From Calothrix sp. PCC 6303 (lineage in GTDB: Bacteria > Cyanobacteriota > Cyanobacteriia > Cyanobacteriales > Nostocaceae), in contig NC_019751.1 in the NCBI RefSeq assembly GCF_000317435.1, forward strand, positions 4,340,001 to 4,404,000: 64,000 nt of DNA. The letters run 5' to 3'. Below the pieces are notes generated by a model that saw nothing but the letters and a program-made list of their open reading frames with translations, searched no databases and was not told where the DNA came from. A program made the translations under genes and the position numbers. Positions 1 through 11,002 of this stretch are shown piece by piece (within the stretch, counting starts at the first letter, position 1; every line of letters begins with the position of its first letter).

Positions 1-122
1 CAGGTCTATTTCTTCAGTATAGTGTTGAGGTTTCATATCAGGTTTTTCTTGATTTATCAACAAAACTTATTCCGCCAAAGCTATGATTATTTTTCCTAAC
101 TTCCTATTGTCTATCAACTTAA

Positions 123-935
123 TTACTCTAAATTGATTCTATTGAATTTTGGCAATATTTTGGTTTCATTGGTTGGTTTAATAGTAGACCAAGGGTTTTC
201 ATACAGACTAAGTTTTTGCTGTAAAACTAGCCAAAAGAATGGAGCTACACTCAATATGTAACGTTTCCATAGCCTCCTGGGTTCAGATGCTAATCTAAAC
301 AACCACTCCAAACCGATTTCGCTCATCCAACGTGGAGAACGTTGAACATCACCAGCTTCAAAATTAATTGTTGCCCCAATTGCCAAAAATATCTTCACAT
401 GGACTAGCTGAGATTTATATTTGGCGATCCACAGTTCTTGTTTTGGTGCGCCAACTCCCACCGCCAAAACTGTTGCTTTAGAGGCATTAATTAGTTCAAC
501 AATTTTTTGGCACTCCACCTCATCTTGCTCAAAGCCAAATGATGGTGAATGAGCTGCAACGACAATATCTCGACCAACTTTGTGATTAATTTTTTGCTGG
601 GCTGTTTTAACTGTTTGTTGATCGGCACCTAGTAAAAATATTTTAATATTCTGATCATTCTGAAAATGGTTGTAGAATGCCGGAAACAAATCTGAGCCAG
701 ATATTTTTTCCTGGATTGGAGTACCTAAAAAATTAGATACGTACATCAAAATTTTGCTATCACAAACCCTATAGTCTGCCTCTTGGTACACACCATAAAA
801 CTCTACATTATTTTGCAGTTTCATGATGTGATCCACATTCGGTGTCAATACTACTCCACCACCCCTGATACTTTCTAAAAGTTCAGCCATGGTTATATTG
901 TGGATAGTTACATTAAGTAAGTTAATTTGCCTCAT
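123..935 (-). CDS. WecG/TagA/CpsF family glycosyltransferase
   Basis: Predicted transferase of an N-acetylhexosamine-type sugar from a UDP donor onto a lipid-linked acceptor during surface polysaccharide synthesis, at the cytoplasmic face of the membrane. The 270-residue length fits the family. The diagnostic family segment GVGAPKQELW lies near residue 160, and there is a conserved N-terminal stretch with TPNVDHIMKLQ followed by a DS pair. It stands alone, followed upstream by an 870-base gap, so its pathway partners are not visible. The family call is firm; the exact donor and acceptor are unknown. Confidence 0.85.
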   Translation of the reverse strand: MRQINLLNVTIHNITMAELLESIRGGGVVLTPNVDHIMKLQNNVEFYGVYQEADYRVCDSKILMYVSNFLGTPIQEKISGSDLFPAFYNHFQNDQNIKIFLLGADQQTVKTAQQKINHKVGRDIVVAAHSPSFGFEQDEVECQKIVELINASKATVLAVGVGAPKQELWIAKYKSQLVHVKIFLAIGATINFEAGDVQRSPRWMSEIGLEWLFRLASEPRRLWKRYILSVAPFFWLVLQQKLSLYENPWSTIKPTNETKILPKFNRINLE

Positions 936-1803
936 TTACACTATGTCAAACAAGTTATTTTATCCAAAAACGCCTTCTCCTAATAACTAGCTAAGTTACT
1001 TGTTTTCAATAGGGACACGGAACATCAGAACTGGATATGTAGTTAGTTTGGATGAAGTTAACCTCATCAACTAGCTTGACATTTGAAAGCTAAATCTACA
1101 AACTAATTAACTGAGAAGGCTTTAGTGTTAGTTGTAATTAAGCGGAGAATCTTCCTTGGTCTGTACATGCGATCGCAATTAGAGATTGTAGGCTTCTTAC
1201 CGGGTGCAATACCAACCAACACTTATGTGGTGGAAGTTTAGCATTCACAGCTTGAAAGGCTTCAACGTACCTTTAATATTATGTGATTTTAAGTAGTTTC
1301 CGTAAAGCTTATATGTAGGAAAAGCAAATTTTGTTTAAAGAAACTGTGAAGAGATGATAAAAATCCGGATTTTTACCAAAAGTGTTGAATCTACAAGTTT
1401 CTTGATAATGTCTCTCTAAATCTCTCTTGGAAAGGCTACAGTTTACACACAAGTCATAAAAAATTCCAATTCCTTGCTTAAAAGCCCCCAGACTGAAGCC
1501 TGGGGCTAAACGCACAAAGCCTTACTGTTCCAGGGTAAGGGCTAACGGAAGTTATGTGTATGTACACCGTAGGCAAGAGGGGAGGGTACTCCAAGAGAAG
1601 CCGCTACGCGTCTATAGGGTGGGGTTATTGATTCTGATGCGGGTCAGGTAATCTGTCGCAAACATTTTTTGAATCGGTATAACCAGACCATTATTTAACC
1701 CTGAAAAGTACAGTAATAAGAGGCTTTCCCCCACTGCCTACTGCCTACTCACTACTTACCCTGACCTCTGCCTTTACAAAATAGGGGTCAGAAGTATTAT
1801 TTT
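936..1803. other. Gene-poor stretch with a palindrome, possible IS200/605 debris
   Basis: No convincing gene is seen in these 868 bases. A hairpin at 1483-1507 (AGCCCCCAG ... CTGGGGCT) resembles the left-end hairpins of cyanobacterial IS200/IS605-type elements. A 68-codon reading frame starting in it (minus strand, 1515-1309) has no recognisable motif. The stretch 1725-1760 is a low-complexity run of CTACTGC-type units, common in cyanobacterial spacers. Confidence 0.4.
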
Positions 1804-3963
1804 CTACGTTGCTGCAACCGAATCTTGGTTATTGGGTGTGGGAGATTGGACTTCCCAATACAGATCTTTAGCCTCAGTTATAAAGAATCCTTGGTCTAAT
1901 AGGGCTTTTCCACCTTCAAGTTTCATCCGCCAAATAGCATTTTCACCAGTAGCATAGTTACGCCACAAAAGATCTGGAATATTATCTTGAGTAAAGTCGG
2001 CTACACCCTCAATTTCCCACTTCAAGTCAGTACTGAGAATCAAATACGCTTGATCATAATCAGCACCATTCTTCATTAACCAAATAGCGTTACTACCATC
2101 TTTGTTATGCCAGACAATATCGCTCACTCCATCATTATTAAAGTCAATCGCCCCTTCTACTCTCCAACCAGAACCTTTCCCGGTATTGGTGAGATCATAT
2201 GCCGAAGCAAAGTATGGATCGTCTCCACTAGCATTTGCATTTAATGCCCAAATTGCGTTTTCACCAGTCTTCTCATTGTGCCAAAGAATATCACTAATAC
2301 CATCTTTGTTAAAATCTTCCCACCCTTCCATTGTCCAAGTGTTTTCAGCAGATTTGATAAATTTTGTTTTGGAACTATCGAGACTAAATGGGTTACTAGT
2401 GTTATTCGCGTCGTATGCAATTGACCAGATTGCATTTTCACCAGTGGTATAGTTACGCCATAAGACATTCTGATTACCATCACTATCAAAGTCTTTAACA
2501 GCTTCAACTTCCCAATTTTTATTAGGCACGGTATAGAAGAAATAGCCTTTATCTATTTCAATGCCACTACCGCCAGGACTTGTATCATTTTTCATGATCC
2601 ATATTGCAGTCTGATCCGTGTTGGAGTTATGCCAAAATAGGTCAGTGATGTCATCTTTATTAAAGTCTTGAGTACCTTCGATTTCCCAGCCCAAATCACT
2701 AATTGTGTCTCTGAGGAATTTAGTTTTTTCGTTCAATTTGAAGGGGTTTGTGGCACCAGTGGCGTTTTTGTCATAATCTAAGACCCACACAGCATTTCTA
2801 CCAGAATCTCCAGATTGCTGTGGTGTTCCGAAGTTACGCCAAACTATTTCGGGTTGTTTATCTTTGTTAAAGTCAGGATTGGCAATAGCACCAATGTTGA
2901 TACCGACTGTTCCGACTATTTTGGGGTAATTGGCATCGGTTGTCTTGTCACCGTATTCTATGATGTAACCTTGAACCTGAAAAGGCTTTGCTGATGAGTA
3001 GTCGAAATCATTTGCTAAGTCATTCCACTTGCCTATGGTTCCAGCACCATCGTTACCAATGATGTGGGCATAATCTTCGTTAGCTTGTCGATCATTCGGT
3101 TCATCATTACCACCTCCAGTACCAGGACTCCAATTAGAATAGGTACCGCTGACTGGAGTACCTTTTGGGTTGCCAAATGTTGCACCTTGTCCATTCCAGA
3201 AGATTGTGCCCTTCTCTGGTCCTGTTTCCCATTTCCAGACACCTTCTGTTTCCTGGTCACTGCCTCCAATCCAACCATTGGCTCTAATTTTATCGTTGAT
3301 AAAATCTTGTTCAGCTTGGTCGGTGATGGTTGCTAAGTAACCTGTTAAGTTGTAGAACTTGCTGCCATCTGATTCAGCCTCAGCTTTCGCATTAAGCCAA
3401 GAGATACCTTTGTCCGGTTGATTGGGTATAGTAACTGGGATAAATCCGTAGAAGTGCCCGTTACTACTTAGATAAAATCTAGTACCTAGAGAAAAATCTA
3501 CACTACGTGCAGTGGTGCTGGTGCTGCTGGAGTCAAATTTGACGCTTCTTAATGCTGCTTCATAGTTGGCGGTGGTACCATTACCTGTAAAAGTTAATAC
3601 TCCAGATGTGGTGTCATAATTGTACTGAATACCACTAGCTAAAGTACCACTTGTAGCGGTAGAATCACCAACCAGAAGCTTATCACCTGCTTGATCGAAG
3701 CCAGCATTGATAATAACTCTGGCTCCATCGATTACAGTCGTGGTATCACCAGTAACGGTTAGGCTAGGAGCAATGACTTTAGGACCGGAACCAAGGGCGA
3801 AGTTAGTGGTTCCACCTACAGTGAGGACTGGGTTTGTTCCTGATGCGGCAGCAGCAACTGGATCAGAAGATTGGCTGACTGCGTATGAATTAGCCGTATT
3901 ACCTAGTGGGTGATCAATAGGCAAAACAGATTGATTTGGAGTGGTTGATAATTCTTGCGTCAC
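1804..3963 (-). CDS. C-type lectin domain protein with six FG-GAP/VCBS-like repeats
   Basis: Probable extracellular carbohydrate-binding or adhesion protein of 719 residues. The N-terminus (1-160) is Thr/Ser/Gly-rich with one cadherin-like module. A C-type-lectin-like domain spans about 158-340: it contains WIGG at 231 and the EPND calcium/sugar motif at 288-291, followed by a WNDL segment. From about 362 to 705 come six copies of a repeat of the form DFNxDxxxDxxWxNxxTGENAIW, each with an Asp-rich calcium-loop-like start. There is no classical signal peptide, so export may be by a type I or other non-Sec route (inference). It stands alone, with a 388-base spacer upstream. Confidence 0.8.
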   Translation of the reverse strand: MTQELSTTPNQSVLPIDHPLGNTANSYAVSQSSDPVAAAASGTNPVLTVGGTTNFALGSGPKVIAPSLTVTGDTTTVIDGARVIINAGFDQAGDKLLVGDSTATSGTLASGIQYNYDTTSGVLTFTGNGTTANYEAALRSVKFDSSSTSTTARSVDFSLGTRFYLSSNGHFYGFIPVTIPNQPDKGISWLNAKAEAESDGSKFYNLTGYLATITDQAEQDFINDKIRANGWIGGSDQETEGVWKWETGPEKGTIFWNGQGATFGNPKGTPVSGTYSNWSPGTGGGNDEPNDRQANEDYAHIIGNDGAGTIGKWNDLANDFDYSSAKPFQVQGYIIEYGDKTTDANYPKIVGTVGINIGAIANPDFNKDKQPEIVWRNFGTPQQSGDSGRNAVWVLDYDKNATGATNPFKLNEKTKFLRDTISDLGWEIEGTQDFNKDDITDLFWHNSNTDQTAIWIMKNDTSPGGSGIEIDKGYFFYTVPNKNWEVEAVKDFDSDGNQNVLWRNYTTGENAIWSIAYDANNTSNPFSLDSSKTKFIKSAENTWTMEGWEDFNKDGISDILWHNEKTGENAIWALNANASGDDPYFASAYDLTNTGKGSGWRVEGAIDFNNDGVSDIVWHNKDGSNAIWLMKNGADYDQAYLILSTDLKWEIEGVADFTQDNIPDLLWRNYATGENAIWRMKLEGGKALLDQGFFITEAKDLYWEVQSPTPNNQDSVAAT

Positions 3964-4352
3964 AGTTTAAGTCCTCTCAATTCAGTAAAGTTTTCGCTGA
4001 TTATTGGTTAAAACTTTGGTTCAGGCTGATTTAACCAATAATCTAGGAGAGTGATGCACAATTTTTTGATTCAGAATAAACAAGTCTGAATTTCAAGCTT
4101 AAGGGGGGTGTTAAAACGGTTAGCTTTTATGAAAATGCGATTCACTCATACTTTGCTTGATTATTTATCTATTGCTATTAGGACTAGCAATTAATTAAGT
4201 ATTTTCAGCAGTTGTCATTTTTAATGCTAACCGGGTATAGACGCACGATTAATATTTAACCATAGATTTAACGGGATGTAACAGAATTGACCAAAATTAT
4301 GTAATTATTGCAACTTTAGATGGATATTTTGTGGGTTACGGAAATGGGAAAT
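3964..4352. other. Spacer upstream of the lectin gene
   Basis: AT-rich 389-base spacer between the lectin gene start and the amidase stop, both on the minus strand. It should hold the lectin gene promoter (near 3970-4150) and the end of the amidase transcript's upstream region. I see no gene, clear terminator or repeat in it. Confidence 0.4.
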
Positions 4353-6239
4353 CTACTGATTTGATTGTTGAAACCACTCATAGATGCCATTAGCGATCGC
4401 TTCTGCCATTTTCCGTTGATCTTTGGGATCCACTATTTGCTCAAATTCATTGGGATTAATCATAAATCCCAATTCCAACAGTACTGATGGAGAACTTGCT
4501 GGACGAGTTAATGCCAGGTTATTCCAAAACACCCCATAGGATGGACGTAGCTTTTTTTTAACTATATAGTTATGTAAGAATACAGCCATGCTATGGGCCT
4601 CGGTATTGTACCAAAAAGAACCAAAACCTTTTGTGTTCTCAGCATCCCCGTTATCTGGTAATGCGTTGTGATGGATCGAAAGCGCGATCGCTGGTTCTTC
4701 TTTGGCAATAATTACTTGCCGCTCAACTAAGGAAACATCTCGATCATCTTCCCGCGTCATCACCACGGTTGCCCCCCGCTTCAGCAAATTATCCCGCACC
4801 AATTTAGAAATAGTCAGGTTAACATCTTTTTCCAAAGTTCCATCAGCACCAGCAGCACCAGATTCCTTTCCACCATGTCCCGGATCGAGGAGAATTTTGA
4901 TACCTTTTAAAGATCTGCGCTGTTGAGTTACACCCTCTGGAGCATGACGTAAAGTCAAAACCAAGCTTGTACCCTCGTAGCGTAACTTGTAACCCCACTG
5001 TTGGCTTTTTTTGAGGTTAAAGGTATATTGCGCCTGTTGGGGATTAATTTGCTGCCAATCCAGACGAGAAATTATTGGACTATCATCAGTACGGAAAGTA
5101 TCAGTTTGTGCTGTTGTATTATATAGTGTCAAACTAAAACTTTTATTACCTTGCTGTACACTAACTGGAACAGGAGTTTGAAGTGGAAAAATAATTTCGG
5201 TAGCATTGGGGAGTTGACGGTATCCAATACTGCGAATAACCGTGCGTGGAGGCACAGCACCTGGTATAATACGGGTCTCTTTGCTGTTAATCCAAGCACC
5301 GTAATCTAAACGTAACCAGTCACCATCCCTAGCTGTAATTGCTGCCCTTGTTCCTTTTGGCAATGGGGTAAGTCGGGAGTAGTCTGTACTAGCACCAGTA
5401 CGAGCAACACCTGATTCAGCTGTCACCTCAGCTACTTGTAGCTGTGTGGGCGAGATGATGCTGATTTTGCCGGAACCTACTTGAGTGGTAGTTTTGCCAT
5501 TAAACGTGAATTGAAATTCTGGTTTACCCAGATCTATTTCTTGAGTGGAATTAGGAACAACAGCACCGGAAATGACATTATTGCCATAAAGCAAGGTGAG
5601 GATATTGGAAGCATCTGCTTCAAGTGTGGTACAACCTTCGTAGTTGATCTGATTTGATTGTGGATTAATCGCTTGATTTGTTCCCGTAAGCGCGGCTTTA
5701 TTATCAGGAAGCAGTGCTTGTGGGGGTTGGGGTAAAAGGGCAATTGTTTGACTAGCGAGTTTAACAGTCACCTTAATATTGGCAAGGGCAGTTGCACGAA
5801 AACAAATTGTTTCCCCTGGTATTCGTGCAATATCCACAGCAGGAAACAGCGAATCCTCGGCAAAGCCCAGTTGTTGGGGTATTTCTGGTTGTGAAGGTTT
5901 TTTAGTGACTTTAATCGCTAATTCTTGGTTTTGATAACGTACGCTAAAGATGTTTTCTCCCACGTTTAATGGCAAACTTGGTGCAAAATGACCATTTTTA
6001 CTGCGGGTGATCAGTTTACCATTGATCAGAACTTGTCCGGTTGATGGTGCTGTACCGATGAAAAAAATTCTATCGGCACTTGTTTGGTGGTTTTGAGGAG
6101 GATAAACAACTTTGAGTGATGTTTCTTGAGCCAAAACGATAGAGGGAAAAACTATTGAGCCAAATAGTACGAATCCAAAAACTTGTCTCACGCCACAACC
6201 TAAATGGAATTTTAATGGACAATATTTACTGTGGCACAA
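4353..6239 (-). CDS. N-acetylmuramoyl-L-alanine amidase (Amidase_3) with long N-terminal region
   Basis: Peptidoglycan amidase of 628 residues that should cleave the MurNAc-L-Ala bond in the periplasm during septal splitting or cell-cell junction remodelling. A signal peptide covers about 1-38. The middle (40-430) holds wall-associated beta-domains: a SH3-like stretch near 270-325, then an AMIN-like beta-domain at 340-430. The catalytic Amidase_3 domain spans 446-625, with zinc ligands H455 (DPGHGG), E470 (GTLEKD) and H523 (SIHHN), and catalytic E589 (LLELGF). It is divergent from pyrG, with only 45 bases between starts, so the two promoters overlap. It fits the AmiC-type amidases of filamentous cyanobacteria. 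Compare the short degenerate paralogue at 16521-17207. Confidence 0.9.
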   Translation of the reverse strand: MCHSKYCPLKFHLGCGVRQVFGFVLFGSIVFPSIVLAQETSLKVVYPPQNHQTSADRIFFIGTAPSTGQVLINGKLITRSKNGHFAPSLPLNVGENIFSVRYQNQELAIKVTKKPSQPEIPQQLGFAEDSLFPAVDIARIPGETICFRATALANIKVTVKLASQTIALLPQPPQALLPDNKAALTGTNQAINPQSNQINYEGCTTLEADASNILTLLYGNNVISGAVVPNSTQEIDLGKPEFQFTFNGKTTTQVGSGKISIISPTQLQVAEVTAESGVARTGASTDYSRLTPLPKGTRAAITARDGDWLRLDYGAWINSKETRIIPGAVPPRTVIRSIGYRQLPNATEIIFPLQTPVPVSVQQGNKSFSLTLYNTTAQTDTFRTDDSPIISRLDWQQINPQQAQYTFNLKKSQQWGYKLRYEGTSLVLTLRHAPEGVTQQRRSLKGIKILLDPGHGGKESGAAGADGTLEKDVNLTISKLVRDNLLKRGATVVMTREDDRDVSLVERQVIIAKEEPAIALSIHHNALPDNGDAENTKGFGSFWYNTEAHSMAVFLHNYIVKKKLRPSYGVFWNNLALTRPASSPSVLLELGFMINPNEFEQIVDPKDQRKMAEAIANGIYEWFQQSNQ

Positions 6240-6269
6240 TGACGGGGTGTAATTCTCAGAAGTTGCTAG

Positions 6270-7937
<1,668 letters not shown>

Positions 7938-8175
7938 AAACTGCTAAATTCCCAAGTTCACAAGCAACCTGCCCACCAGCCAGTATTTCATTGACTCATA
8001 CCATTTTGGATTTGAGATGATCGCAAACTGAAACCATTACAATAGTGTGGCTCATAGTTTGTAACATCCGGCTGGTATGAGCATATATAACCTACGAAGT
8101 CAAGCTGGCTCACAAAAAAAATGATATATTGTAACTAAAAACACAATATAAATACAGGGAAAGTGAGGGAATTTT

Positions 8176-8592
8176 GTGGCGCATTGGGAAAAAATAGTTT
8201 ATGAAAGAAAAGAATTCACACTCAACTTTGAGTGTGTCATAGCCTTTTGCCGTGAGCCAAATAATAGAGTAACATTTTGGTTGCCAGATAGTGGAATTCC
8301 AATCGTGATTCATCCACAAAATAACGAGAAAGACTATAAAAAAATATTGGATTATATCGACAAAGTAAGCAACTTGGACGAAAATACCTACTGGGTTAAA
8401 ATATTATACGAAAGGAATGAATACGTCATTAACCTTAATCGTATAAGTTCATTTTGCTGTGAACCTAACGGTAGAATCACCTTTTGGTTGCCAGACAGCA
8501 CTATACCGATTATTATTAACCCTGCAAGTAATCCGGACTCCTATCAAAAAGTTGTAGATTATATTGAAAAAACCACGGGGTACAGATTTTAG
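8176..8592 (+). CDS. Unknown protein made of two tandem copies of one domain
   Basis: A 138-residue acidic/basic-balanced soluble protein with no family I recognise. It is an internal duplication: residues 4-68 and 73-136 align end to end with a 69-residue period. Both copies carry W-x-K-I-(V/L)-Y-E-R, then FC-x-EPN-(N/G)-R-(V/I)-TFWLPDS, then IP-(I)-(V/I)-I-(H/N)-P, then a helix ending in DYI-(D/E)-K. The start is GTG, preceded by a GTGAGG purine-rich site. No transmembrane segment, signal peptide or catalytic motif is visible. It lies alone between pyrG and the ROK kinase, so the context gives no function. Calling it a gene is supported by the duplicated protein-level pattern. Confidence 0.75.
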   Translation: MAHWEKIVYERKEFTLNFECVIAFCREPNNRVTFWLPDSGIPIVIHPQNNEKDYKKILDYIDKVSNLDENTYWVKILYERNEYVINLNRISSFCCEPNGRITFWLPDSTIPIIINPASNPDSYQKVVDYIEKTTGYRF

Positions 8593-8612
8593 TCCAGTAG
8601 GTTGAGGAATTT

Positions 8613-9500
8613 CTAACTAATTTTCGTCAAAGCTAACTTTGCAGCACCTAACATTCCGGCTGCGTTGCCCAATTCTGCTGGTAATATTTCTAAACCGATG
8701 CGAGAAGTGATAAAAACCCGCTTTTCAATTTCGGTTGTGACTGTAGGTAAAAAAAACTTGGAACTAGCACTAATTCCACCACCCAATAAAATCGCCTCTG
8801 GGGTGAGTACATACACCAAGCTAGATAATCCAATACCTAAATTACGTCCGTATTCTGCCCAAAACTCCAAAGCTTGAATATCTCCCATTTCTGCCAAAGC
8901 AGCGAGTTCTGAGGGTTCTTTGCCTGTGAGGCGACGAATTGCCCGGATTGATGTAAATTGTTCTAAAGAACCTTGGTTTCCACTATTACATACAGGACCA
9001 TCAGCATGGAGGGTAATTAAACCTAATTCCCCGGCTGCACCATGATGACCAATAAATAATTTACCATTAATAAAGATTGCCCCACCAACTCCAGTACCTA
9101 AAGTCAGCATAATAAAATTTTGAAATCGTCTGCCAGCACCTAGCCAAGCCTCACCCAAACCCGCACAGTTGGCATCATTAGCAAGAATCGTAGGTTTTCC
9201 GGTTTTTTCCTCCAACCAAGCCGCCAACGGCACATCACGCCAGCCTGGGAGATTAATTGAAACTAGGGCGATACGTCCATCAGGATCAGCAGGTCCCGGC
9301 ATTCCCACACCAATACTAACGCAATTGTGGCTTGGATCTAATTGTCCGATCGCATTCACAATCTCTACTAACACTGTCTCTGGCATTGCAGGCTGGGGAG
9401 TCTTAACTATTAATGATTGTAGGCATTTACCATCGTCTGTAAATCTGCCCAACTTAATCGCTGTTCCCCCTAAATCAATGCCAATAACTTCTTTATTCAT
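8613..9500 (-). CDS. ROK family sugar kinase (glucokinase-like)
   Basis: Probable cytosolic ATP-dependent glucokinase, feeding glucose into central metabolism. The 295-residue protein shows the phosphate-binding GIDLGGTAIKLG motif near 6-17, the sugar-site loop LANDANCAGLGE with the catalytic Asp, and LTLGTGVGGA with the downstream GHHGAAGELG segment. The usual ROK zinc motif CxCGxxGCxE is degenerate here, reading CNSGNQGSLE, so only one of its three cysteines remains; whether zinc is still bound is unclear. It lies downstream of the small exported-protein cluster but is separated by a strong palindrome at 9546-9579, so it is probably transcribed separately. Confidence 0.88.
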   Translation of the reverse strand: MNKEVIGIDLGGTAIKLGRFTDDGKCLQSLIVKTPQPAMPETVLVEIVNAIGQLDPSHNCVSIGVGMPGPADPDGRIALVSINLPGWRDVPLAAWLEEKTGKPTILANDANCAGLGEAWLGAGRRFQNFIMLTLGTGVGGAIFINGKLFIGHHGAAGELGLITLHADGPVCNSGNQGSLEQFTSIRAIRRLTGKEPSELAALAEMGDIQALEFWAEYGRNLGIGLSSLVYVLTPEAILLGGGISASSKFFLPTVTTEIEKRVFITSRIGLEILPAELGNAAGMLGAAKLALTKIS

Positions 9501-9545
9501 AGTTGAGTGGGTGAGAATAATTTCTCCTGGTGTTTAAGAGATTAT

Positions 9546-9579
9546 AGATCCCCGACTTCTTAAATGAAGTCGGGGATCT
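9546..9579. terminator. Strong 14-bp palindrome, terminator-like, repeated at 11003
   Basis: AGATCCCCGACTTC, a TTAAAT loop, then its exact complement. The core CCCCGACTTC...GAAGTCGGGG occurs again at 11003-11027. It lies after the last gene of the exported-protein cluster and before the ROK kinase, so it may end that transcript. No U-run follows on the minus strand, so it could equally be a mobile palindromic repeat. Confidence 0.55.
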
Positions 9580-9605
9580 GAATACCCACTTCCATCATCC
9601 ATTAA

Positions 9606-9788
9606 CTATCTCGATTCGCGGACTTTTGATTCCTTAAGACTGATATAAGTCACACTCATCTGATTTACATTAGCTTTCCCTGAAGATGCAGCCACAGGTG
9701 TACCTTGCAAAATACTAGATAAAGCCACAGATAGCATAAAACCACCAGCAACCGCTGCAATTAGAGAAATATTATCTTTCATAATCAT
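9606..9788 (-). CDS. Small exported or membrane-anchored protein, unknown
   Basis: About 60 residues. The N-terminus is a short basic start followed by a hydrophobic segment (about 5-30) that looks like a signal peptide or single membrane anchor, with a short polar tail rich in Ser, Lys and Arg. I do not recognise it. It is the last of three minus-strand genes with regular 85-90 base spacing (10920 to 9606), which suggests joint expression with the two secreted beta-rich proteins upstream. The start could be GTG at 9791, ATG at 9788 or ATG at 9782. A spurious frame cannot be excluded. Confidence 0.45.
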   Translation of the reverse strand: MIMKDNISLIAAVAGGFMLSVALSSILQGTPVAASSGKANVNQMSVTYISLKESKVRESR

Positions 9789-9876
9789 CACTTTGTAATA
9801 TATACAATAAATATCTAGACTAACAAATCGTTTCCCGGAGTCAAGGGAAAACAGAAAATAGGATGAATTTGCATTT

Positions 9877-10323
9877 CTAAGGTGTAAAAGTAAACTTAAA
9901 AGTATACTGATAATTCCCCACCTTTAAACGGCTACCCTTATCTACATACAGATGAACCGATACAGGAGTAGTTCCCGCAGGCAAATCTAAAGGAGCCTCA
10001 TTAGATTTAGTAGAATTACCACTAGCAGTTGTCACACTTGTGAATGCAGACACAGGTTTAAACTCAGGACCTCCCACTTGGATAGGTGCAGAAACAACCA
10101 ATTTTGCAGGTTGACTACAAGTGATATCCATCTGAATCGCCGCACCACCAGCACTCTCTGAAGTTACCAACTTACTCGGCGTTATCTTTTTTTCAGTAAC
10201 AAGCTGTCCACCAGAACCTTCACTGAAAGTACATAACTTATTAGTCTCATCTGCAATTAATTTTTGCAAACCAGCTATCTGAGTCATCATCATTGCCAGG
10301 GAAATTAATAGGAATCTTCTCAT
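9877..10323 (-). CDS. Secreted beta-rich protein, fimbrial/spore-coat-U-like (paralogue B)
   Basis: 148 residues with an N-terminal hydrophobic signal (about 1-24). The mature part has two cysteines spaced like a domain-closing disulfide (C32 in LCTFSEG and C109-region ITCSQPAKLVVSAP) and a C-terminal strand pattern LKVGNYQYTFKFTFTP. This last pattern closely matches the G-x-Y-x-(T/F)-x(2)-(V/F)-T-x-T ending of spore-coat-U/type-1-pilin-like modules. Its neighbour at 10414-10920 shares the same plan, so the two look like diverged duplicates. No chaperone or usher gene is seen in the window. The family assignment is an inference from strand pattern and cysteines. Confidence 0.6.
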   Translation of the reverse strand: MRRFLLISLAMMMTQIAGLQKLIADETNKLCTFSEGSGGQLVTEKKITPSKLVTSESAGGAAIQMDITCSQPAKLVVSAPIQVGGPEFKPVSAFTSVTTASGNSTKSNEAPLDLPAGTTPVSVHLYVDKGSRLKVGNYQYTFKFTFTP

Positions 10324-10413
10324 GATTTTAATTTCGTCACAGCTTAAATATATGTATTTTGAATGTGTAAAAAATAGTGGATAGTATTGAATAAAAATAT
10401 GATAAACTCAATT

Positions 10414-10920
10414 TTATTGAGAAGTAACGGTTAAAGTAACCGTAAAATTATATTCTCCCGGAAGAATAGTACTACCTTGATTATCCGCTGTCATATTGAC
10501 TTCAATTTGTCCGTCATAGTCCTCTGGCAAAGGTTTTTTTGCAGTCCCACTCTGAATATTAAAAGTTGATGTTGCGTCTGTAGCTGTCGCAGATAAACCA
10601 GCAGTAGGAAATTTAGTTTTACTTGTGCCAGGCTCTTCCTGCGCGGGTGCAGAAATAGAAATATCAACAAAACCGGCACAGTCTACAATCACCAATCCGG
10701 GAGATCCCCCGTATGCCTTGTTACTACTAAGTATTGTATTAGTACCGTTAACTCCTAATTCCCCATCAGATAGCTTACTAAAAATATCGCAACTATTAGG
10801 GACACTAGCAGCCATAATTGGTTCGTCGGCATTAGCACCTTCAGCAAGAGTAATACTACTTATAAGTATAAAGGCAGACCCCAGCAGAAAGTGACAAATT
10901 TTGTGCGTATATCCGTGCAT
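10414..10920 (-). CDS. Secreted beta-rich protein, fimbrial/spore-coat-U-like (paralogue A)
   Basis: 168 residues with a Sec-type signal peptide (about 1-31, ending near ANADE). The mature region starts around the first cysteine (SCDIFSK) and has a second cysteine in IVDCAGFVDISISAP. This is the same order as in the downstream paralogue, where ITCSQPAKLVVSAP occupies the matching place. The C-terminus ILPGEYNFTVTLTVTSQ is the typical closing strand of spore-coat-U/pilin-like domains. It is the first gene of a probable three-gene unit (10920 to 9606). A periplasmic or surface structural role is likely; function unknown. Confidence 0.62.
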   Translation of the reverse strand: MHGYTHKICHFLLGSAFILISSITLAEGANADEPIMAASVPNSCDIFSKLSDGELGVNGTNTILSSNKAYGGSPGLVIVDCAGFVDISISAPAQEEPGTSKTKFPTAGLSATATDATSTFNIQSGTAKKPLPEDYDGQIEVNMTADNQGSTILPGEYNFTVTLTVTSQ

Positions 10921-11002
10921 ATCATGAATACGTAGAGACTAGGAACGGTTATAACTTAACTTCTCGTACCAATCTTTGATTTCAGTGATATCACGGATTT
11001 TT

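Noticed and set aside
1309-1515. 68-codon minus-strand reading frame beginning in a palindrome
   Set aside because: No recognisable motif, no ribosome-binding site, and the start lies in a repeated hairpin; more likely debris of a mobile element.
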